DNA of 64,000 nucleotides, taken from the NCBI GenBank assembly GCA_024867545.1, contig JANFNE010000024.1, positions 248,001-312,000 on the forward strand, read 5' to 3'. This DNA is from Phytopythium helicoides. Taxonomy: Eukaryota > Oomycota > Peronosporomycetes > Pythiales > Pythiaceae. The translations under genes and the position numbers were made by a program. Below are positions 11,058 to 20,416 of this stretch, in pieces (position 1 is the stretch's first letter; each line of letters starts with the position of its first letter). Under the pieces are notes generated by a model. That model was not told where the DNA came from. It did not search any database and saw nothing but the letters and a program-made list of their open reading frames with translations.

Positions 11058-12266
11058 ATGAAGATCTTCTCCTACGGTCTTACCATCGCCATCGCACTCG
11101 TCGCATTCGTCTCCGACAACGCCGAGGCCATCAACACTGGTACCGCCAAGGGTCTCGCCAAGGGTGCTACGGGTGGTGGCAACACCACCCCCGTGTACCC
11201 GACCACCATCGCCCAGCTCAAGAGCTACCTGTCCAGCTCGAGCCCGCAGGTCATCATCCTCAGGAGTACTTTCAACTTCGTTGGTACCGAGAATACCAAG
11301 ACCGAGACAGGTTGCCGGCCGGCTTCGAACACGCAGTGCATCGCCCTGAACAATGGTCACAAAGGTCAGGATTGCATCCTCCAGTCGGAGGGATTCGCTA
11401 CTGGTGGCTGTGATAACGGCAAAGCCGTCACCGTCACTTACGACAACGCCGCAATTCAGAAGAACATGCTCCAGGTTACCTCTAACAAGACCGTGCGTGG
11501 TGATGGTATCAAGGGTGTGATCATCGGCAAGGGTCTCTGGGTTGTCGGCAGCAATGTCATCATTCAGAACATCCACATCACCAACCTCAACCCGCACCTG
11601 ATCTGGGGTGGTGATGCCATCTACCTCCAAGGTAACACCGACGGAACCGTGCAGAAGAATGTGTGGCTCGATCACATCAAGTTTTCCAAGGTTGGACGGC
11701 AGTTCATCGCCACCAATCTGATCGGCGCGGACAGCTTGACCATCAGCAACTGCGAGTTCGACGGCAACACTGATTACTCGGCGACGTGCGATAACCGTCA
11801 CTACTGGACCATGCTTTTCTACGGCACCAAGACGCAGGTTAGCCTCATCAATAACTACATTCACCATACTTCGGGTCGCTCGCCGAGGATTGGCGAAAGT
11901 GTTATCGTCCACGCGGCCAACAACTACTTCTACAGCAACTCGGGCCACAACTTTGCTCCTGTCGCACAGTCCCGTGTGATTGCGGAGGGTAACTACATGG
12001 ACACGTGCACGAAGCCTGTTGAGTTTACGGACACGACTGGTGCCTTTTACGCCGAGACGTCGGGCGGCTCCACGTGCTCCTCGTACCTCGGTCGCGCGTG
12101 CGCTAACAACGTGAACTTGAACACGAACAATGCCCTCACCAGCCAGGGCGGTAGCACGGCGCTCTCGGCTGGCGCGAACGTTGCCAAGACGTACACCCCC
12201 GGTGCCGCCGCCAGGCTCGCCCTCGCGAGCACCAACTTCGGTGTCGGCACGCTGGGTGCCTTCTAG
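11058..12266 (+). CDS. Secreted pectin lyase (PL1), copy 1b
   Basis: 402-aa protein identical to copy 1a: signal peptide at 1 to about 24, GGDAI, WLDH, GRQ and HTSGRSP in order. It lies head to head with copy 1a, their starts separated by about 1.87 kb of palindromic upstream DNA, so both have the same core promoter. Identity at every residue with conserved silent sites implies gene conversion between the arms or very recent duplication. Apart from orientation, nothing distinguishes the two copies functionally. Confidence 0.92.
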   Translation: MKIFSYGLTIAIALVAFVSDNAEAINTGTAKGLAKGATGGGNTTPVYPTTIAQLKSYLSSSSPQVIILRSTFNFVGTENTKTETGCRPASNTQCIALNNGHKGQDCILQSEGFATGGCDNGKAVTVTYDNAAIQKNMLQVTSNKTVRGDGIKGVIIGKGLWVVGSNVIIQNIHITNLNPHLIWGGDAIYLQGNTDGTVQKNVWLDHIKFSKVGRQFIATNLIGADSLTISNCEFDGNTDYSATCDNRHYWTMLFYGTKTQVSLINNYIHHTSGRSPRIGESVIVHAANNYFYSNSGHNFAPVAQSRVIAEGNYMDTCTKPVEFTDTTGAFYAETSGGSTCSSYLGRACANNVNLNTNNALTSQGGSTALSAGANVAKTYTPGAAARLALASTNFGVGTLGAF

Positions 12267-12641
12267 ACGGTCACCATCGCCCCAGAACCACAGGGCTGCC
12301 AAATTGTCGGCGTTGAGCACCGACTTCGGTGGTGCCGGCACTCTTGCGGCTCAATGCATGGTTTCGAGGAATCCGCGTATTGATTCCGTCGACCCCTCTG
12401 AAGGAGGTGGTAGAAAAAGCAAGCAACTGTAATCAACCAGTGGCTCTCGATGTTTGGAGTGTGCATGTAAGCCTTAGATGGTGACACCAATGGCGAGTCA
12501 ATATAAAGACGCTGTCTGCACCAGAACTTACCCACCCAACCGCTGTGCCTCTCCAAGATCGAACTTCCAAAGCTTACTCATGGAAAGTATACTCAACGCG
12601 CTCGCATACTGGCGGATGCCACGAACTGCATGGTAGTGCCT

Positions 12642-12695
12642 GCTGCCACTTTCTCGACGACCTCTACCAACTTTAGTGTTGGCATCCTCAGCTAA
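12642..12695 (+). pseudogene. 3'-terminal remnant of a pectin-lyase gene
   Basis: About 18 codons reading AATFSTTSTNFSVGILS then stop, clearly homologous to the C-terminus of pectin lyase 4 ([17 protein letters not shown]). The downstream flank also matches the flank of pectin lyase 4, in inverted orientation, up to the Sel1 fragment. It marks the boundary where inverted repeat 1 meets a second inverted duplication derived from about 18.06-18.6 kb. Confidence 0.7.
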
Positions 12696-12839
12696 ACGTC
12701 CAGAAGGTATGGATTCGATGTGCGAATATGGCGTTGCAAAGTCGTGCTTCCAATGGTGCTCCAAAGTCCAATTTCAGAAATGAAGGAAGGAGTGGTTTCT
12801 TGCTTGATTCATTGTCTTCTCTTGCTCCCATGACACCTA

Positions 12840-13250
12840 TTATCCGCTCTCGGCATCCTCAGGTGAAACTCCCAGTCGCTTCAGAGCCTCCTTCGCCCCC
12901 TCCAAACCCGACTCGGACGATAGCTTGTAGTACTGCACCGCCTTCTCTCGGTCCACCGGCACACCCTCCCCGCGCTCGAACAACTGCGCGAGACAGAGCT
13001 GCGCCTCGGCGATCGAACCCGTCTCGGCTGCCAGGAAGAAGAGCTGCGCTGCCTGCTGCGGGTCGCGCTCCACCCCGCGTCCCATGAGGTAGCACGCGCC
13101 GAGGTCGAACTGCGCGTCCGCTAGACCCGCGTCCGCCGCCTTGTGCAGGTGCGAGACCGCGCTCACTCACTGTACTCGAGGACGAGCGCTGCCGGAGACG
13201 AATGCGACGAGTGCGATGGCGATGGTAAGACCGTAGGAGAAGATCTTCAT
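12840..13250 (-). pseudogene. Chimera: pectin-lyase signal peptide joined in frame to Sel1-repeat C-terminus, one stop
   Basis: The ATG at 13250 starts the pectin-lyase signal peptide ([20 protein letters not shown]). Seven further codons (SARPRVQ) lead to a TGA at 13169-13167. After it, in the same frame, the last 109 codons of the Sel1-repeat protein follow: VSHLHKAADAGLADAQ, then MGRGVERDPQQAAQ and GEGVPVDREKAVQYYKL. The Sel1 part is nearly identical to the C-terminus of the intact Sel1 gene at 17396. The copied 5' part includes the pectin-lyase promoter core. A secreted Sel1-repeat protein would result if the stop were absent, read through or a sequence error. As it stands the product would be a 27-residue peptide. 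The junction is clear in the sequence; function is unknown. Confidence 0.75.
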
Positions 13251-13449
13251 GGTTGGTTGGCTTGGTGGATCAGATCGGTGTGCTCAGGAGCTCGAGAGAT
13301 TGGAAATGAAGAGCCACCTTCTCGTGGAAAAAAGATCGAGGTCCTGTTCGGCCGCTATGATGTATGCGCTGAGACGGTTGAGTGTACAGTGGGTCTATGT
13401 TAGTCAACTGCTGGAAGTTGCAGGGCAACCACAAAGAAGAAGACACCAC
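13190..13449 (-). repeat. Copy of the pectin lyase 1 promoter and signal-peptide segment
   Basis: Collinear with 9123-9382 (offset 4067): initiator core, 5' UTR, ATG and about 19 codons. Small differences show it shares tgtacag at 13384 with copy 1b rather than with copy 1a. From 13450 to about 13830 the sequence continues as a much more degenerate version of the distal upstream region of copy 1a (for example cgtccagtcga and ggcactgcc..aaccgatca blocks). Confidence 0.8.
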
Positions 13450-14021
13450 GCTATTTTGACCACAAACTAAACTTTTGTTGCGTAGATTGAACATAAAGAT
13501 CGCTAGAGCACCCGCGACTGCTGCCCCTATGACTCAGTGACCGCGTTGTGGCCCTGAACAACGCAAGCGGTCTCGGAAACCGGCAGGTTGTCTGGTGATG
13601 GACCTTACAACCCGCGTCACGGAATCGTGGCCAGCACTCTGGCGAATGCTTCCATCGTTTTTTTTTTTCTGTGCGTTTTACATGAGTATCATGCGAGCAG
13701 GAGAGCTTAGGCCCAAACTGTGGACTCATCCTCGTCCAGTCGAGATGGCAGCCCATTAGCACTGGGCACTGCCGAACCGATCAACGGTTTGGACGCGAGA
13801 GGTGTCTGGATGGCCTTGGCAGGACGGCTCCGAATCTCAAGCCTGTCTTTTCTTGAGAGGAGTCTATAAAGATCAAATCCTCTGCGAGCTCTCCATTGAT
13901 GCAAGCACGCACTGCACGGTGCAGGACACCATGCAGCACAAGACAATTCATTTGAAACCATTAGCGACTAGTCCAAGAATCTGTCTACACGCTACGTCAC
14001 TCTGGCAAAAATGAAGAACAT
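13450..14021. other. Degenerate upstream-region copy, no gene
   Basis: Non-coding. Partly homologous to the far-upstream region of pectin lyases 1a/1b (about 9840-9970), with a T-run at about 13663-13672. No supported open frame. Confidence 0.5.
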
Positions 14022-15233
14022 CTAAAACGCAGCGAGAGTGCCGACGCCGAAGTTGGTGCTCACCAGAGAGAGCCTGGCAGCGGCGCCAGGCTTGTACGTC
14101 TTGGCCACGTTCGCGCCAGTCGTGAGCGCCGTGCTGCCGCCCTGACTCAGCAGGCCGTTGTTCGTGTTCAAGTTCACGTTGTTGGCGCACGAGCGACCGA
14201 GGTAGGACGAGCACGTGGAACCGCCCGACGTCTCCGAGTACATGGTGCCGGTCTTGTCGGTGAGCAGCACGGGCGTCGTGCACATGTCCATGAAGTTACC
14301 CTCGGCGATGGTGTATGACTTCTCGGATGGGTCGAAGTTGTGGCCCGAGTTGTTGTAGAAGTAGTTGTTAGCCGCGTGGATGATGGAGTCGCCGCCGACC
14401 TTGGGCGAGCGACCAGACGTCTGGTGGATGTAGTTGCTGATGAGACTGACCTGCGTCTGCGTGCCGTAGAAGAGCATGGTCCAGTAGTGGCGGTTGTCAC
14501 AAGAAGCGGAGTACTCAGTGTATCCATCAAACTCACAGTTGCTGATGGTGAGGCTCTTGACGCTCGCGGCGTTGGTGACAATCATCTGACGACCGATATG
14601 CGAGATCTTGAGGTGGTCGAGCCACACGTTCTCTTGCGGGGCGCCGCCGTTTTGGCCCTGAATGTAGATGGCGTCGCCACCCCAGATGAGGTGCGGGTTG
14701 AGATTGGTGATGTGGATGTTCTGGATGATAACATTGCTGCCGAGGATCCAGATACCCTTGCCGATGATCACACCATTGCGTCCGTCGCCACGCAGGGTCT
14801 TGTTTGCCGTGACTTGGAGCATGTTTTTCTGTAGCGCAGCGTTGTCGTAGGTGATGGTGACGGGTTTCCCGTTGTCGCAGCCTCCGGTTCCCGAGAATCC
14901 GCCGGACTGAAGGATGCAGTCCTGGCCCTTGAATCCGTTGTTCTTGGCGAGACACTGCTGGTTGGACGGCGGACGACAACCGGTCTCCGTGGTTGTTTTC
15001 TCCGTACCACGGAAGTCGAAGGTCTTGTTGAGGATGATGACTTGCGCGCTCGAGCTGGAGAGGTAACTCTTGAGTTGGGCGATGGTGGTCGGGTAGACTG
15101 GCGTGGCGTTACCTCCACCGGTGGCTCTGGAGGCGAGACCCTTGGCAGTGCCGGTGTTGATGGCGTCGGCATTGTCGGATACGAGCGCAATGACGGCGAC
15201 GAAGACAGCGATTCCGTAGGAGAAGATCTTCAT
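14022..15233 (-). CDS. Secreted pectin lyase (PL1), copy 2
   Basis: 403-aa pectin lyase with signal peptide [47 protein letters not shown] and HQTSGRSPK, all catalytic and structural landmarks intact. An in-frame upstream extension exists to 15335, but the hydrophobic signal peptide begins at 15233 and the initiator core lies between, so 15233 is the start. The gene is head to head with copy 3 across inverted repeat 2, sharing an upstream region of about 760 bp. It is more similar to copy 3 at its N-terminal two-thirds than at the C-terminus. Confidence 0.92.
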   Translation of the reverse strand: MKIFSYGIAVFVAVIALVSDNADAINTGTAKGLASRATGGGNATPVYPTTIAQLKSYLSSSSAQVIILNKTFDFRGTEKTTTETGCRPPSNQQCLAKNNGFKGQDCILQSGGFSGTGGCDNGKPVTITYDNAALQKNMLQVTANKTLRGDGRNGVIIGKGIWILGSNVIIQNIHITNLNPHLIWGGDAIYIQGQNGGAPQENVWLDHLKISHIGRQMIVTNAASVKSLTISNCEFDGYTEYSASCDNRHYWTMLFYGTQTQVSLISNYIHQTSGRSPKVGGDSIIHAANNYFYNNSGHNFDPSEKSYTIAEGNFMDMCTTPVLLTDKTGTMYSETSGGSTCSSYLGRSCANNVNLNTNNGLLSQGGSTALTTGANVAKTYKPGAAARLSLVSTNFGVGTLAAF

Positions 15234-15303
15234 GGTTTGTTGTCTTGCTTGTAGATGGTGAAGGCGTGTGGCTGGGGTGGTGTATAGTGCTGGGTAGCTC
15301 ACC

Positions 15304-15317
15304 GATTTGGAAGTGAG
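15304..15317 (-). promoter_or_regulatory. Initiator core of pectin lyase 2
   Basis: Minus strand CTCACTTCCAAATC about 70-85 nt upstream of the ATG, resembling the oomycete initiator; mirrored at 15911-15924 for copy 3. Confidence 0.5.
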
Positions 15318-15610
15318 TGCGTTTATCGAGTGCAAACGCTTTCTGTACTTTCGGGTACCGACTGGTCAACTACTGTAGTTTGACGTGGGGATTCATTGAT
15401 GGCAGGACTGTCACAGTCGCTGTACAGGTACCATACCTATATGCTGCACTAGCCACTTGAAGGTGTTTGTTTACCACGAGCAGCATGCAAGCACAGCAAA
15501 GCCCATGATTAATGAAATATGCTCGAATTCCTTCACGAACAGCAAAGCAGATGGACGGTGGTGCTGTGCTTCAAATCACTTGAGCGTTGCGTCCCGGAAT
15601 CATGATTGTT

Positions 15611-15617
15611 TTCGACG
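15611..15617. repeat. Seven-base loop of giant inverted repeat 2
   Basis: ttcgacg is the only unpaired sequence between the two arms; the flanking bases catgattgtt and aacaatcatg are perfectly complementary. Confidence 0.85.
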
Positions 15618-15910
15618 AACAATCATGATTCCGGGACGCAACGCTCAAGTGATTTGAAGCACAGCACCACCGTCCATCTGCTTTGCTGTTCGTGAAGGAA
15701 TTCGAGCATATTTCATTAATCATGGGCTTTGCTGTGCTTGCATGCTGCTCGTGGTAAACAAACACCTTCAAGTGGCTAGTGCAGCATATAGGTATGGTAC
15801 CTGTACAGCGACTGTGACAGTCCTGCCATCAATGAATCCCCACGTCAAACTACAGTAGTTGACCAGTCGGTACCCGAAAGTACAGAAAGCGTTTGCACTC
15901 GATAAACGCA

Positions 15911-15924
15911 CTCACTTCCAAATC
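15911..15924 (+). promoter_or_regulatory. Initiator core of pectin lyase 3
   Basis: CTCACTTCCAAATC element, mirror image of that of copy 2. Confidence 0.5.
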
Positions 15925-15994
15925 GGTGAGCTACCCAGCACTATACACCACCCCAGCCACACGCCTTCACCATCTACAAGCAAGACAACAAACC

Positions 15995-17205
15995 ATGAAG
16001 ATCTTCTCCTACGGAATCGCTGTCTTCGTCGCCGTCATTGCGCTCGTATCCGACAATGCCGACGCCATCAACACCGGCACTGCCAAGGGTCTCGCCTCCA
16101 GAGCCACCGGTGGAGGTAACGCCACGCCAGTCTACCCGACCACCATCGCCCAACTCAAGAGTTACCTCTCCAGCTCGAGCGCGCAAGTCATCATCCTCAA
16201 CAAGACCTTCGACTTCCGTGGTACGGAGAAAACAACCACGGAGACCGGTTGTCGTCCGCCGTCCAACCAGCAGTGTCTCGCCAAGAACAACGGATTCAAG
16301 GGCCAGGACTGCATCCTTCAGTCCGGCGGATTCTCGGGAACCGGAGGCTGCGACAACGGGAAACCCGTCACCATCACCTACGACAACGCTGCGCTACAGA
16401 AAAACATGCTCCAAGTCACGGCAAACAAGACCCTGCGTGGCGACGGACGCAATGGTGTGATCATCGGCAAGGGTATCTGGATCCTCGGCAGCAATGTTAT
16501 CATCCAGAACATCCACATTACCAATCTCAACCCGCACCTCATCTGGGGTGGCGACGCCATCTACATGCAGGGCCAAAACGGCGGCTCCCCGCAAGAGAAC
16601 GTGTGGCTCGACCACCTCAAGATCTCGCATATCGGTCGTCAGATGATTGTCACCAACGCCGCGAGCGTCAAGAGCCTCACCATCAGCAACTGTGAGTTTG
16701 ATGGATCCACGCTCTACTCGGCGTCGTGGGACAACCGCCACTACTGGACCATGCTCTTCTACGGCACACAGACGCAGGTCAGTCTCATCAACAACTACAT
16801 CACCAGACGTCGGGTCGATCGCCCAAGGCCGGCGAGGACGCCATCCTCCATGCCGCCAACAACTACTTCTACAACAACTCGGACCACAACTTTGACCCGT
16901 CCGAGAAGTCGTACACCATCGCTGAGGGTAACTTCATGGACAAGTGCACGACGCCCGTGCTGCTCACCGACAAGACCGGCACCATGTACTCGGAGACCTC
17001 GGGCGGTTCCACGTGCTCATCGACCCTTGGTCGCGCGTGTGCCAACAACGTGTACGTGAACTCGAACAACGGTCTGCTGAGTCAGGGCGGCAGCACGGCG
17101 CTCACGACTGGCGCGAACGTGGCCAAGATGTACAGGCCTGGCGCCGCTGCCAGGCTCTCTCTGGCGAGCACCAACTTCGGCGTCGGCACTCTCGCAGCCT
17201 TCTAG
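15995..17205 (+). pseudogene. Pectin lyase copy 3, frameshifted
   Basis: Head-to-head partner of copy 2. The first two-thirds is nearly identical to copy 2: signal peptide, IWGGDAI, WLDH and GRQ. Near 16801 one C is missing (atcaccag instead of atccaccag), so the reading frame is lost just before the catalytic HQTSGRSP block, which continues in another frame to the normal C-terminus at 17205 (...FGVGTLAAF). The outer part also carries changes absent from copy 2, including [10 protein letters not shown] where all paralogues have [10 protein letters not shown], losing a conserved Cys. Either a true pseudogene or a sequence error; the Cys to Trp change argues for relaxed constraint. Confidence 0.8.
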
Positions 17206-17395
17206 ACAGCTACCATCGTCCCCAAACCGTAGACCCGACAAGCTGAACGTGTTGGACGGTAGTCTAGCTGGCTGTCGTTTGTGACGTGAGCATCTCGAAA
17301 CGTAAGAGCCAAAGCACCTCTGTCGTTCGAAAGTCGCGCAAAACGCATGCGTGTAGTGTCTCTCTCGGGCGGGCGGATGGTCGTCACTCGCCGAG

Positions 17396-18376
17396 ATGAT
17401 GGGCGTGGTGTCGCGCGTGGTGAGCTCCTGGGCGTCTCGGCGCGGGCCGGCGCCCCGCCTCGCGCGGCCGCTGAGCTCGTGGGGCCCGTCTGACGCCGGC
17501 GCTGGCGCCGAGGCCGAGGCCGAGGCCGAGTTCGCGCTGGGCGTGCGGCTGCTGCTGGGCAAGGCCGAGGCCCCGCGCAGCCGCTCGAGCGCGCAGAGCG
17601 CCGTGCTGCACTGGACCAACGCGGCGCTGGGCGGCCACGTGCGCGCGCAGAGTGCGCTGGGCCTGCTCTACCTGCGCGGCCACGCGGACGTCGCGCGGGA
17701 CGAGGCACTGGCGCGGCGGTTCCTGCGCCAGGCGGCCGACGCGGGCCACGGCACGAGCTGCCACGAGCTCGGCAAGCTGCTGCTCGCGGACGCGGATGCG
17801 GGCGAGAGAGAGGGAGAAGGAGAGCCGCAGCTCGCGCTCGCGCTCGAGTACTGGGAGCGCGCGGCTCGCAGCGGTCACGCGGCCGCCAGCTACGACCTCG
17901 CGCACTTGTACGCGGCCGGCCTGCACGTCGAGCGGGACGAGGCCAGGGCGGCCGAGCTGTACGAGCAGGCGGCCGACAAGGGGATGCCCGAGGCCCACCG
18001 CGCGCTCGGGGCCGCGTTCCTGCACGGGCGAGGGGTCGAGCGCTGCGACGCACGCGCGGTCTCGCACCTGCGCAAGGCGGCGGACGCGGGACTGGCGGAC
18101 GCGCAGTTCGACCTCGGCGCGTGCTACCTCATGGGACGCGGGGTGGAGCGCGACCCGCAGCAGGCGGCGCAGCTCTTCTTCCTGGCAGCCGAGACGGGGT
18201 CGATCGCCGAGGCGCAGCTCTGTCTTGCGCAGCTGTTCGAGCGTGGGGAGGGTGTGCCAGTGGACCGGGAGAAGGCGGTGCAGTACTACAAGCTAGCGTC
18301 CGAGTCGGGTTTGGAGGGGGCGAAGGAGGCGCTCAAGCGATTGGGAGTTTCGCCTGAAGATGTCAAGAGCGGATAA
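17396..18376 (+). CDS. Sel1-repeat (TPR-like) protein
   Basis: 326-aa alpha-solenoid protein. After an Arg/Ser-rich, acid-free N-terminus (MMGVVSRVVSSWASRRGPAP) that looks like a mitochondrial presequence, there is an Ala/Glu tract (about 38-46) and then at least five Sel1 repeats of about 36 residues: A.SALGLLYLRG, A.SYDLAHLYAAG, AHRALGAAFLHGRGVE, AQFDLGACYLMGRGVE, AQLCLAQLFERGEGVP. Sel1 repeats mediate protein-protein contacts; no enzyme activity is expected. The gene is strikingly GC-rich compared with its neighbours. It sits between two pectin-lyase loci, and its 3' third plus flank has been duplicated in inverted orientation at about 12.64-13.17 kb. Start could be either of two adjacent ATGs. 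Confidence 0.85.
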   Translation: MMGVVSRVVSSWASRRGPAPRLARPLSSWGPSDAGAGAEAEAEAEFALGVRLLLGKAEAPRSRSSAQSAVLHWTNAALGGHVRAQSALGLLYLRGHADVARDEALARRFLRQAADAGHGTSCHELGKLLLADADAGEREGEGEPQLALALEYWERAARSGHAAASYDLAHLYAAGLHVERDEARAAELYEQAADKGMPEAHRALGAAFLHGRGVERCDARAVSHLRKAADAGLADAQFDLGACYLMGRGVERDPQQAAQLFFLAAETGSIAEAQLCLAQLFERGEGVPVDREKAVQYYKLASESGLEGAKEALKRLGVSPEDVKSG

Positions 18377-18527
18377 TAGGTGTCATGGGAGCAAGAGAAG
18401 ACAATGAATCAAGCGAGCACTCATTCATTCATTCATTTCTGAAATTGGACTTTGGAGCACCATTGGAAGCTGACAGCACGATTTTGCAACGCCATATTCG
18501 CACATCGAATCCCCACCTTCTGGAAGT

Positions 18528-19737
18528 TTAGCTGAGGGTGCCAACACCAAAGTTGCTGCTGGTCGTCGAGAGAGTGGCAGCAGTCGTGGCCGTGTACTTT
18601 TTGGCAACTGTGGCTCCAGTCTTGATTGCCGTGGTGCCCGATTGGCTGAGCAGGGTGTTAGCCGAGTTCGTGTTCACGTTCTTGACGCACGAACGACTCA
18701 GATACGACTTGCAAGTCGTACTTCCAGAGGTCTCGGTGTAGATCGCACCAGTTGAATCCGACAATAGCACGGGTGTCGTGCAAGTGTCCATGTAGTTACC
18801 CTCCGCAATCGTGTACGACTCATCGACAGGCGCAAAGTTGTGGCCCGAGTTGTTGTAGAAGTAGTTGTTGGCCGCGTGGATGATGGAGTCACCACCGACC
18901 TTAGGTGAGCGACCCGACGTCTGGTGGATGTAGTTGTTGATGAGACTCACTTGGGTTTTGGTTCCGTAAAAGAGCATGGTCCAGTAGTGGCGGTTGTCAC
19001 AGGAAGCGGAGTACTGCGTATAGCCATCGAACTCGCAGTTGCTGATCGTCATGCTGCTGGAACTTGCCGTGTTGGTGGCGATGAACTGGCGTCCGACCTT
19101 GGAGAACTTCATGTGGTCCAGCCAAATATTCTCCATGGCTGTTGCACCGCTGTCAAGGCCCTTGGAGGTAAATGGCGTCGCCACCCCAGATCAAGTGAGG
19201 GTTCAAATTGGTGATATGGATGTTCTGGATGATGATGTTGTTGCCGATGAGCCACAGACCCTTGCCGATAATGATTCCCTTACGGCCAACTCCGCGGAGA
19301 GTCTTGTTGGACGTAACTTGGAGCATGTTGGCTTGAAGGGCAGCGTTGTCATAGGTGATAGAAACTGAGGTCCCGTCGTCACATCCACCGGTCCCCGAAA
19401 ATCCACCAGACTGGAGGATACAATCTTGACCCTTGAGCCCGTTGTTCTTGGCGATGCATGCGGTGTTGGATGGCGGACGACATCCAGTCTCCGTAGTTGT
19501 GCCTTCCGTTCCGCGGAAATCCAGTGACTGCTGTAGGATAATAACCTGAGCGCTGGAACTCGACAGGTAGCTCTTGAGTTGGGCAATTGTCGTTGGATAC
19601 ACAGCAGTCGCACTCCCGCCACCGGTGGCACCAGACGCCAAACCCTTGGCTGTACCAATGGTGATGGCCTCGGCGTCACCGGTAATACTGGCGAAGACTG
19701 CAGATATGAGCGCAAGTCCAAGCGAGATAATCTTCAT
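18528..19737 (-). pseudogene. Pectin lyase copy 4, single-base frameshift
   Basis: Full-length relative of copy 5: signal peptide from the ATG at 19737 ([20 protein letters not shown]), [30 protein letters not shown] and HQTSGRSPK. Near 19158 one extra base (CTCCAAGGGCCTTGAC instead of a 15-nt version) ends the first frame soon after GGDAIYLQG; the rest resumes in another frame and ends at 18528 (FGVGTLS). All catalytic landmarks are otherwise intact, so this is either a recent pseudogene or a base-call error. A strong initiator core lies just upstream. Confidence 0.82.
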
Positions 19738-19776
19738 GATTGCCGATGCAAAGAGATTCTTGTGGCTGGTTGGGTG

Positions 19777-19794
19777 GAAATTGGAGAATGAATA
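19777..19794 (-). promoter_or_regulatory. Initiator core of pectin lyase 4
   Basis: Minus strand ATTCATTCTCCAATTTCC, an excellent match to the oomycete initiator and flanking element, about 40-57 nt upstream of the ATG. Confidence 0.65.
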
Positions 19795-19897
19795 GACTTG
19801 CGAGTCTACCGAGGCTGAGATTGTGGGTTGTTGCAGCACTGCTGCTCTCCTTTGGCGCTCCCTACATAGACACCATTTTGCGTGCTCTTGACTCAAT

Positions 19898-19924
19898 CTT
19901 ATGCTCAAGAGTCTTGAGCATAAG
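19898..19924. repeat. 12-bp perfect inverted repeat
   Basis: cttatgctcaag, 3-nt loop, cttgagcataag, located upstream of pectin lyase 4. Could be a binding site for a dimeric regulator or a transposon foldback trace. Confidence 0.4.
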
Positions 19925-20416
19925 TTTCACCTTCGTCACATTGACCAGACAATGATCTGTGACGCACACGCCTCAATCAATTTTGATCGGTGTGGAGCGC
20001 CATCGGGCAACAATAACATATACTTTTCCTGTGAATGGCCAACGCGTGAATGAGCTGATGCAAAAGCAAAGCCGGCTGGGAAAGCGAACCGGATCGCCCA
20101 ATATCAGCTGTTGACCCATCGGACGTTATCACTGCGCTAATCTATGAAGCCGCGTCGTCTTTTAGCTCCAAACAGATCGCTATGTGCCTCATAGAGATTG
20201 CCGGATGTTGGCGCCGAACCCTGGGTGTGCGGGGTAAATCCAACGTGGAAAAAAAAGTCAACCTGCGGTACGTTCCGAATTGTATCAACAAGTCTTGTTC
20301 ACTCAGATTTTGCATGTGGTCTGGCGAGATCAAACGCTGCATCGTGCTTACTCACGCACATCTATCTACTCAAGAGCCAAAATCTCCCGATCAATGGCTA
20401 AACAAGCAGTCCACAT

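Larger units (their letters stand above)
10169..12663. repeat. Right arm of giant inverted repeat 1
   Basis: Reverse complement of 7578-10072, carrying pectin lyase 1b. Near-identity extends through both the gene and non-coding upstream sequence, so the duplication or homogenisation is recent and not driven by protein-level selection alone. Confidence 0.9.
14022..15610. repeat. Left arm of giant inverted repeat 2
   Basis: Pairs with 15618-17206 (coordinates sum to 31228). The arm holds pectin lyase 2 and its promoter. Identity is nearly perfect over the inner 0.9-1.0 kb and falls in the outer part, from about the GGDAI codons outward. Confidence 0.88.
15618..17206. repeat. Right arm of giant inverted repeat 2
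   Basis: Reverse complement of 14022-15610 with increasing divergence towards the outer end. It carries pectin lyase 3, which has a frameshift. Confidence 0.88.
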
